Below the pieces are notes generated by a model. The model ran no database searches. It was given only the letters and a program-made list of their open reading frames with translations, and was not told the origin of the DNA. DNA of 11,725 nucleotides from UM-FILTER-42-9 sp038063775 (GTDB lineage Bacteria > Patescibacteriota > Minisyncoccia > Moranbacterales > UBA2206), in the NCBI GenBank assembly GCA_038063775.1, contig JBBTUK010000028.1, positions 1-11,725 of the forward strand. Direction: 5' to 3'. Each line of letters starts with the position of its first letter. The first letter of the stretch is position 1. Shown piece by piece: positions 1-4,351 of this stretch. Position numbers and translations under genes: made by a program.

Positions 1-729
1 CATCCGGTCAGATTCATTCACTTTCCGGTTGGTCTGGATGCAGATGAGAATGTCCTGGATCGCCGTGTCGTCTTTGTGGATATAATGAACGTCGTTGGTG
101 GCGATAAGTGGAATGCCGTTTTTTCTGGCGATGGCAATGAGCGCCTGGTTGGCGATTTCCTGGTTGGCAAATTTCGGATGGCGCTGGAGCTCCAAGTAAA
201 AATTTCCGGCGCCGAAAATGTCCCGATATTCGAGCGCCAGCTTCTCGGCTTTTTCCAGATCCCCGGCGATGGCGGCGGAGGGTACTTCTCCCTCCGCGCA
301 GGCGGAGAGTCCGATGAGTCCTTCAGAAAGTTGGCGCAGAACTTTCCGATCGATCCGGGGTTTATAATAAAATCCTTCCAGATGCGCGATAGAAATGAGC
401 TTCATTAAATTTTTGTAACCTTTTTCATTTTTGGCTAGAAGGATCAAGTGATTTCTTTTGCGATCCAGGCTGTCCGGATTTTTACTGTGCAAGTCAGTGG
501 GGGTGATGTACATTTCGCACCCGATGATAGGCTTGATCCCTCTTTCTTTGGCTTTGATGAAAAATTCAATCGCGCCATAAAGCACACCGTGGTCAGTGAT
601 GGCAATGGAGTCCATGCCCAACTCTTTCGCGCGGTCAAGCAGATCGTCGATCTTGGCAAGACCGTCAAGAAGCGAGTAGTGGGTATGGACGTGAAGATGG
701 GTGAATTTTGTTTTTATCGTTTCAGGCAT
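1..729 (-). CDS. dnaE: DNA polymerase III alpha subunit, N-terminal part (cut by window edge)
   Basis: Reading the minus strand from ATG at 729 gives an open frame of 243 codons that runs off the window. It begins MPETIKTKFTHLHVHTHYS, the start of the PHP domain of bacterial replicative polymerase DnaE. Visible PHP metal-site motifs are H11-L-H13, the T-D46-H47-G sequence, G-C-E-M-Y near residue 70, and N-D213-V-H215-Y. DnaE copies the chromosome within the polymerase III holoenzyme, and the PHP domain is a metal-binding or proofreading module in many bacteria. Full-length DnaE is usually about 1,100 residues, so only the first fifth is here. There is no SD at normal spacing; an AGGA lies about 17 bases upstream, at the end of an AT-rich repeat. 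The nearest good upstream -10 box is at 1008-1013, which would give a leader of about 270 bases. The plus-strand frames across this region are shadows. Confidence 0.96.
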   Translation of the reverse strand, partial: MPETIKTKFTHLHVHTHYSLLDGLAKIDDLLDRAKELGMDSIAITDHGVLYGAIEFFIKAKERGIKPIIGCEMYITPTDLHSKNPDSLDRKRNHLILLAKNEKGYKNLMKLISIAHLEGFYYKPRIDRKVLRQLSEGLIGLSACAEGEVPSAAIAGDLEKAEKLALEYRDIFGAGNFYLELQRHPKFANQEIANQALIAIARKNGIPLIATNDVHYIHKDDTAIQDILICIQTNRKVNESDRM

Positions 730-743
730 ATTATTCTGTTTAA

Positions 744-869
744 AATTCCTAATATCTAATATCTAATTTCTAATCAATATCTAATGTCCAAATGTCTAAT
801 CCTCAAATCTTTTTGGTCATTAGGAAATTGAGACTTATTTAGAAATTAGAAATTGTTAATTAGAAATTA
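744..869. repeat. AT-rich imperfect palindrome built from TCTAAT units (copy A)
   Basis: This intergenic block has a left arm (about 749-800) of repeated AATTTCTAAT/AATATCTAAT units and a right arm (about 818-868) of the reverse complement, TTAGAAATTAG units, around a short spacer. It lies directly upstream of dnaE. Its first 30 bases (744-773) match, reverse-complemented, bases 3483-3512 in front of rnc at 29 of 30 positions. Similar TCTAAT-rich sequence surrounds the GxxExxY gene. It looks like a dispersed, non-coding, MITE-like or REP-like palindrome. I see no open frame of note in it. Confidence 0.75.
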
Positions 870-1007
870 AAAAAACCCTAATTAAAAAATCAAGGCTTTC
901 TGCGTAATACTAAATATAATTTTTTCAGCGAAATAAGACATAATTTTTTCTATCTCCATTTCCCTGGTTGCCCGATGGGGTTTGCAAGATAGTTTTATAT
1001 TGAATGC

Positions 1008-1035
1008 ATTATATCACAAATTTCCGGAAATAAAA
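1008..1035 (-). promoter_or_regulatory. Possible promoter reading toward dnaE
   Basis: On the minus strand a perfect TATAAT (1008-1013) is preceded by TGA, forming an extended -10 box. The -35 region is only T-rich, and a 10-bp palindrome TTTCCGGAAA lies in the spacer. It sits just beyond the terminator of the upstream orphan gene, so it is the best candidate for starting the dnaE transcript, with a leader of about 270 bases. The rest of 870-1007 shows nothing else I can support. Confidence 0.4.
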
Positions 1036-1069
1036 AAGGAGCGCTGCCTAAGGTTCAGACGGCTCCTTT
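1032..1069 (-). terminator. Intrinsic terminator of the 71-codon orphan
   Basis: On the minus strand AAAGGAGC pairs with GCTCCTTT, followed by a run of T and then ATT. The left arm overlaps the last codons and the stop of the orphan gene at 1048-1263, so the terminator belongs to that gene. Confidence 0.75.
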
Positions 1070-1263
1070 CGCACTTGGTAACACCGCTTTGCAATTTTAG
1101 CCACAAAAACAGGGATACCACCTGGAGATAATAGCATCAAGACATCACCAGAATACCTCGCCACCCTCCCGATTACAGGAATTCCTTCCAGGAGATTGGC
1201 CTTTTGCACCGTTTCGTGCATGACTATTAACGGCAGAATCTCAAACAACGGATCAATTATCAT
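1048..1263 (-). CDS. Small orphan protein, 71 aa, unknown function
   Basis: An ORF starts at ATG 1263 on the minus strand and ends with TAG at 1048-1050. I do not recognise the product. It begins MIIDPLFEILPLIVMHETVQ, has a hydrophobic N-terminal third, a Gly/Pro-containing middle (LLSPGGIPVFV) and a basic C-terminal end (KIAKRCYQVRKEPSEP). No clear transmembrane helix or signal peptide is present. Evidence that it is real: a strong SD, GGGAGG, five bases before the ATG, and an intrinsic terminator overlapping its 3' end. It is divergent from rnhB; the 72 bp between them would have to hold both promoters. A possible minus promoter is TTGACT (1343-1348) with TATATC (1322-1327), but the spacer is only 15 bp. 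It appears to be monocistronic. Confidence 0.65.
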   Translation of the reverse strand: MIIDPLFEILPLIVMHETVQKANLLEGIPVIGRVARYSGDVLMLLSPGGIPVFVAKIAKRCYQVRKEPSEP

Positions 1264-1268
1264 TTTGC

Positions 1269-1274
1269 CCTCCC
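1269..1274 (-). promoter_or_regulatory. Strong Shine-Dalgarno of the 71-aa orphan
   Basis: GGGAGG on the minus strand ends five bases before ATG 1263. It fixes the start and contrasts with the conserved genes of this window, which lack such sites. Confidence 0.7.
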
Positions 1275-1323
1275 AGGCATTGGATTTATGAGGAAAGAAC
1301 TATCAGGAAACTAAATTTAAAGA

Positions 1324-1329
1324 TATAAT
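1324..1329 (+). promoter_or_regulatory. -10 box giving a probably leaderless rnhB mRNA
   Basis: A perfect TATAAT ends six bases before the rnhB ATG, so transcription would start at or next to the start codon. No SD could fit. The -35 region near 1301-1306 is poor. Confidence 0.45.
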
Positions 1330-1335
1330 GTAAAT

Positions 1336-2085
1336 ATGATTAAGTCAACATTTCAAGTAGAAAATGGGTTATATAACGAAGGCTACGAAATTATTATTGG
1401 CATAGACGAGGCGGGGAGAGGGCCGCTGGCCGGACCCGTTGTGGCTTGCGCTGCTGCGCTGAAAAACCTCCCTCACCCCCCAACCCCCTCTCCCGCCGGG
1501 AGAGGGCGGGGAGAGGGGCAATTTGATCTGGTCCGTGATTCAAAAACTCTTTCTGAAAAACAAAGAGAAAAACTTTACGATTTTATTTTGGATAATTTCC
1601 ATGTCGGCATCGGCATCTGTGACCACGAAACTGTCGACCGGATAAATATTTTAGAAGCCAGTTTTTTGGCCATGAAAAAAGCGGTGGGAGACCTTACAAA
1701 AAAAATTAAGAATTTCCCTCACCCCCCAACCCCCGCTCCCAGCGGGAGAGGGTGGGGAGAGGGGCGATGCATAATCCTTGTAGACGGCAACAAAAAAATT
1801 CCAAATCTGAGCCAGGAGCAGAAAGCGATCGTGAACGGCGACAAATATATAAAATCAATTTCCGCCGCTTCCATAATTGCCAAGGTCACGCGCGACCGAC
1901 TGATGCGGGAAGCGCATGATAAATATCCTCAGTATCAATTTGATCGGCACAAAGGCTACGGCACGAAACTGCATATGCAAAGCCTCCAAAAATATGGTCC
2001 ATGCGAAATACACCGAAAAAGTTTCCGGCCATTGAGGGACATTGCCTCGCTAGAAGCTACTCGAAAAAAAGTATTGCCTGCTTAA
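1336..2085 (+). CDS. rnhB: Ribonuclease HII with two in-frame palindrome insertions
   Basis: The 249-residue product is RNase HII, which cuts the RNA strand of RNA-DNA hybrids and removes ribonucleotides misincorporated into DNA. All expected acidic metal ligands are visible: D24-E25 in GIDEAGRGPLAGP, D150 in ILVDGN, and D187 in AASIIAKVTRDR. The C-terminal HKGYGTKLH motif is also typical. The oddity is two extra segments of about 18 residues each (45-62 and 127-144). They read PHPPTP-x-P-x-GRG-x-GEG and are encoded by two copies of a 49-bp GC-rich palindrome at 1470-1518 and 1716-1764. Without them the protein would be about 213 residues, near the family norm. Both segments fall in loops: one between the second strand and the DSKTLS motif, the other just before the strand carrying D150. 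The ATG follows a TATAAT by six bases, suggesting leaderless translation. Confidence 0.96.
   Translation: MIKSTFQVENGLYNEGYEIIIGIDEAGRGPLAGPVVACAAALKNLPHPPTPSPAGRGRGEGQFDLVRDSKTLSEKQREKLYDFILDNFHVGIGICDHETVDRINILEASFLAMKKAVGDLTKKIKNFPHPPTPAPSGRGWGEGRCIILVDGNKKIPNLSQEQKAIVNGDKYIKSISAASIIAKVTRDRLMREAHDKYPQYQFDRHKGYGTKLHMQSLQKYGPCEIHRKSFRPLRDIASLEATRKKVLPA
1470..1518 (+). repeat. GC-rich palindrome inside rnhB, copy 1
   Basis: A 49-bp element runs from CCCTCACCCC to GGGGAGAGGGG and folds as a hairpin around CTCTCCC-GCC-GGGAGAG. It matches copy 2 at 45 of 49 positions. It is read in frame as PHPPTPSPAGRGRGEG within RNase HII. It resembles REP-type palindromes that are common between genes in many bacterial genomes. 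Confidence 0.9.
1716..1764 (+). repeat. GC-rich palindrome inside rnhB, copy 2
   Basis: The same 49-bp element as at 1470-1518, in the same orientation and reading frame (246 bp, or 82 codons, apart), is read as PHPPTPAPSGRGWGEG. The centre differs: CCCGCT-CCC-AGCGGG forms an alternative perfect stem. Four substitutions separate the copies. Confidence 0.9.
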
Positions 2086-2139
2086 TTTTTTTCCTGACTT
2101 CAAACAAAGGAAGCTACCGAGGGGGCTTGCCAAAAGGAA

Positions 2140-2155
2140 AAATTAGTGCTAATTT
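2140..2155. promoter_or_regulatory. Small inverted repeat upstream of rpmF
   Basis: AAATTAG and CTAATTT pair perfectly around a TG centre. Just downstream is TATAGT (2159-2164), a fair -10 box, and a second small hairpin AGTAT...ATACT (2162-2177). Together they may be the rpmF promoter and operator region. No good -35 box is visible. The rest of the 115-bp rnhB-rpmF spacer shows nothing clear. Confidence 0.3.
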
Positions 2156-2200
2156 ACTTATAGTATTTCAAGATACTCCTAATTATTCATCTTCTAAATT

Positions 2201-2407
2201 ATGCCAGTCCAAAAGCAAAGGCACACTAAGGCCAGGCGCGACAGAGCGAGAGTCCAATATGAAATCACTCCGAAAAATTTAGTGAAATGCGCCAAATGCG
2301 GGGCGTCAGTCCGCGCTCATTCAGCCTGTCCGAAATGCGGATTTTACAAAGGAAAAGAAGTGGTTGACACAATGAAAAAAATTAACAAGAAGTCAAAAAA
2401 GAAATGA
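2201..2407 (+). CDS. rpmF: 50S ribosomal protein L32
   Basis: The 68-residue product begins MPVQKQRHTKARRDRAR, the basic N-terminus typical of L32. It carries a zinc-ribbon of the form C-A-K-C-G and C-P-K-C-G (around residues 30-47), so this is the four-cysteine, zinc-binding type. L32 is a small protein of the large ribosomal subunit. The tail is very Lys-rich (KKINKKSKKK), slightly longer than the common form of about 60 residues. No SD precedes the ATG. An overlapping plus-strand frame from rnhB's end (2001-2282) is a shadow. Confidence 0.95.
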   Translation: MPVQKQRHTKARRDRARVQYEITPKNLVKCAKCGASVRAHSACPKCGFYKGKEVVDTMKKINKKSKKK

Positions 2408-2413
2408 TATAAA

Positions 2414-2459
2414 TCGCGAATCAATCTCTAATCAAGTCGCGAATAATCTCTAATCTCAG
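2414..2459 (+). repeat. Two tandem 23-bp units before the GxxExxY gene
   Basis: Two near-identical 23-bp units, each starting TCGCGAAT and containing AATCTCTAATC, end exactly at the ATG of the next gene. The 11-mer AATCTCTAATC (2423-2433 and 2445-2455) recurs as its reverse complement at 2863-2873 after the gene. Confidence 0.75.
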
Positions 2460-2843
2460 ATGGCTGAATTAATCTATCCGAAGCTCAGCTATGAAATAAT
2501 CGGCTCAGCTTTTGAAGTTTATAATTCTATAGGTAGTGGATTTCAGGAAAAATATTATCAGAAAGCGCTAGCTAAGGAACTGGAAGAGAAAAAGATAAAA
2601 TTCAGAGAACAATTACCGGTAAGAATTAGTCACAAAGGAATTGATCTCGGTATGTATTATTTTGACTTCCTTGTTGATAATAAGATAATCGTAAAACTTA
2701 AAAATTCTTCCAAATTTTATACTAAAGACATAAAGCAAGTATTGGGCTATCTGTTAACAAAAGATATTAAGCTCGGCATACTCATCTGTTTTAGCAAGAA
2801 TGGCCTTATTTACAAGAGAATATTAAAGGGAAATTCGAGATAA
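2460..2843 (+). CDS. GxxExxY protein (PD-(D/E)XK-like), catalytic Glu replaced
   Basis: The 127-residue product belongs to the GxxExxY family, which is frequent in candidate-phyla and environmental genomes and is placed in the PD-(D/E)XK nuclease superfamily; its cellular role is not known to me. The signature is G27-F-Q-E30-K-Y-Y33, after the usual N-terminal Y-E-I-I-G-S-A-F-E-V. The putative nuclease core is D69 in YYFDFLVDNK followed by IIVKLK. Family members normally read VELK here, so the core Glu is Lys at residue 79 while K81 is kept. If that position is catalytic, this copy may be inactive as a nuclease. The gene lies between rpmF and nusB, bracketed by related inverted repeats, which suggests it arrived as a unit. 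No SD; the ATG abuts the upstream repeat. Confidence 0.9.
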   Translation: MAELIYPKLSYEIIGSAFEVYNSIGSGFQEKYYQKALAKELEEKKIKFREQLPVRISHKGIDLGMYYFDFLVDNKIIVKLKNSSKFYTKDIKQVLGYLLTKDIKLGILICFSKNGLIYKRILKGNSR

Positions 2844-2880
2844 TTAGAGTTAAATTAGCGTAGATTAGAGATTTATATCA
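2831..2880 (-). repeat. Inverted counterpart of the repeat at 2414-2459
   Basis: This stretch contains ATTCGAGATAATTAGAG and GATTAGAGATT (2863-2873), the reverse complement of AATCTCTAATC on the other side of the GxxExxY gene. It overlaps the last codons of that gene and ends just before the nusB ATG. Confidence 0.6.
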
Positions 2881-2882
2881 TC

Positions 2883-3392
2883 ATGGCAAATAGGCACCTA
2901 TCACGATCAATAGCGATGCAGTCTCTTTATGAATGGGACTTTAAGGGTCAGAACGATGCCGCCGTGGACGAGATTATTAAAAAGAATGTCGGTGAATTCG
3001 GTCCGGGAATGGATGATGATTCATTCATTTTTTATTTGGTAAAAGGCACTTTGGAAAATCGGGGAAAGATAGACCAGCTGATCGAAAAATGCGCTCCGGA
3101 ATGGCCACTGGCGCAAGTTACGGCAGTGGACAGAAATATTCTAAGACTGGGTATTTTTGAGCTCCTTTACGGCGACTACGAAAAAGTTCCCCCGAAAGTG
3201 GCTATCAATGAAGCGATAGAACTGGCGAAATCTTTCGGCGGAGAATCTTCCGGAAGATTTGTCAACGGAGTTCTGGGAACGATCTACCGGGAACTGGGCG
3301 AGCCGATGAAAGACGACACTTCTAAGAAGGATAAATATCCCGAAGATAATAAAGAGAGTGCGGATAGCTTAAAAAAAGAAGAGGCTAAATAA
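2883..3392 (+). CDS. nusB: Transcription antitermination factor NusB
   Basis: The 169-residue product begins MANRHLSRSIAMQSLYEWDF, the N-terminal helix typical of NusB. It also has the conserved segments VDRNILRLGIFELLY and PPKVAINEAIELAKSFG, ending in FVNGVLGTIYREL. NusB binds boxA RNA together with S10 and supports antitermination, mainly on rRNA operons. The core ends near residue 138. The remaining 30 or so residues are a charged Lys/Glu/Asp tail not usual for NusB. No SD is visible; the ATG lies just after an AT-rich repeat. Its neighbours rnc and rpmF fit a cluster of RNA and ribosome genes. Confidence 0.95.
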   Translation: MANRHLSRSIAMQSLYEWDFKGQNDAAVDEIIKKNVGEFGPGMDDDSFIFYLVKGTLENRGKIDQLIEKCAPEWPLAQVTAVDRNILRLGIFELLYGDYEKVPPKVAINEAIELAKSFGGESSGRFVNGVLGTIYRELGEPMKDDTSKKDKYPEDNKESADSLKKEEAK

Positions 3393-3400
3393 TTTTTTTA

Positions 3401-3512
3401 AATTTCTAATTACCAATTTCTAATTTCTAAACAATTTTTAATTCATAAATGTCTAAATTTTTAATTGGACGTTGGGATTTTGTTAGAAATTAGATATTAG
3501 AAATTAGGAATT
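3401..3512. repeat. AT-rich imperfect palindrome (copy C) before rnc
   Basis: The nusB-rnc spacer is filled by a left arm of AATTTCTAAT units (3401-3430) and a right arm of TTAGAAATTAG units (3483-3512). The right arm matches the sense-strand sequence in front of dnaE at 29 of 30 bases and ends 10 bases before the rnc start codon. It is the same repeat family as copy A. Confidence 0.75.
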
Positions 3513-3522
3513 CCAATATTTT

Positions 3523-4221
3523 GTGGTTGAAACACTAGCCAAAAAACTGGGAATAAAATTTAATGAAATCAATATTCTCCAGCAAGCGGTGACCCATCGG
3601 TCGTATCTCAACGAACACCGGGATTACAAGCTCGACCATAATGAGCGTCTGGAATTTTTGGGAGACGCCGTTTTGGAGTTGGTCGTGACGGAATATCTGT
3701 ATGAAAACTACACTAACGCCGAGGGTGATCTGACCAATTGGCGGGCGGCGCTGGTCAATGGTGAAATGCTGGCTAAAATAGCGAAAAATTTTGGCGTAGA
3801 AGAATATTTGCTGATGAGCCGGGGAGAAGCCAAGGATAAGGGGAAGGCCCGACAATATCTTTTGGCCAACGCCTTTGAGGCGATTATCGGTTCAATTTAT
3901 CTGGACCAAAAAGAAAGCGGCTATAAAGTGGCCGCGAAATTCATTCTGGAAAATGTCGTGTGCGAATTGCCGGAAATCATTGAAAAAAAATTATATATGG
4001 ATCCCAAGAGCCGTTTCCAGGAAAGTTCCCAAGAAAAGGCTGACATCACTCCGTCCTACCGGGTTATGGAAGAATCCGGACCAGATCATGACAAAAAATT
4101 CGTAGTCGGAGTGTATTTGAATGAGGAGCTAATTGCCGAAGGGGAAGGAACTTCCAAGCAGGAAGCGCAAAAGGACGCCGCTCTAAAAGCGCTGGAAACG
4201 AAGGGATGGCAGACAAAATAA
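3523..4221 (+). CDS. rnc: Ribonuclease III
   Basis: The 232-residue product is RNase III, which cuts double-stranded RNA in rRNA maturation and mRNA turnover. The signature N40-E-R-L-E44-F-L-G-D48-A-V-L is intact, and the second catalytic acid is E119 in NAFEAIIGSIYLD. A C-terminal double-stranded RNA-binding domain runs from about residue 160 to 228, including DPKSRFQ and the GTSKQEAQKDAALKAL helix. The start is GTG at 3523; the next in-frame Met is too deep (residue 82) to be right. No SD at usual spacing, only AGGA at the end of the upstream repeat. rnc followed by smc is a common bacterial order. Confidence 0.96.
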   Translation: MVETLAKKLGIKFNEINILQQAVTHRSYLNEHRDYKLDHNERLEFLGDAVLELVVTEYLYENYTNAEGDLTNWRAALVNGEMLAKIAKNFGVEEYLLMSRGEAKDKGKARQYLLANAFEAIIGSIYLDQKESGYKVAAKFILENVVCELPEIIEKKLYMDPKSRFQESSQEKADITPSYRVMEESGPDHDKKFVVGVYLNEELIAEGEGTSKQEAQKDAALKALETKGWQTK

Positions 4222-4305
4222 AAATTAAAAGCTAAAAATGCAAAGTGGATGTATTCGCTACGCTTATGACCTGTTTATATAAATCGTCGCGAAACGACAC
4301 CAAAA

Positions 4306-4345
4306 TTTTGAATTTTGTCCGCCGCGGCGGATGCATTTTGAATTT
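4306..4345. repeat. Perfect 14-bp GC palindrome between 10-bp direct repeats
   Basis: TCCGCCGCGGCGGA (4318-4331) is a perfect palindrome. TTTTGAATTT occurs on both sides, at 4306-4315 and 4336-4345. It fills part of the rnc-smc spacer; two further weak hairpins lie just upstream (GTCG...CGAC and CAAAATT...AATTTTG). Confidence 0.6.
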
Positions 4346-4351
4346 ATCATA

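Noticed and set aside
76..759. Plus-strand frames 76-408 and 448-759, and the minus frame 444-668
   Set aside because: They overlap dnaE on the minus strand, whose translation is a clear PHP domain match. These are shadow frames.
891..970. Minus-strand micro-ORF (MEIEKIMSYF...) of 25 codons between dnaE and the orphan
   Set aside because: Very short, poorly spaced start signal and no recognisable product.
1470..1764. The rnhB palindromes as a CRISPR array
   Set aside because: Only two copies 246 bp apart, inside a coding gene, with the intervening sequence encoding RNase HII.
2001..2282. 93-codon plus-strand frame across the rnhB-rpmF junction
   Set aside because: It overlaps two clear genes in another frame and has no family resemblance or start signal.
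744..3512. TCTAAT repeats as CRISPR or as an origin of replication
   Set aside because: Units are short, irregular and arranged as palindromic arms, with no spacers, no cas genes, no dnaA gene and no DnaA-box cluster seen.
4331..4351. Upstream ATG for smc adding MHFEFII
   Set aside because: It begins inside the GC palindrome, while MYLKKLEISGF from 4352 is the canonical SMC start.
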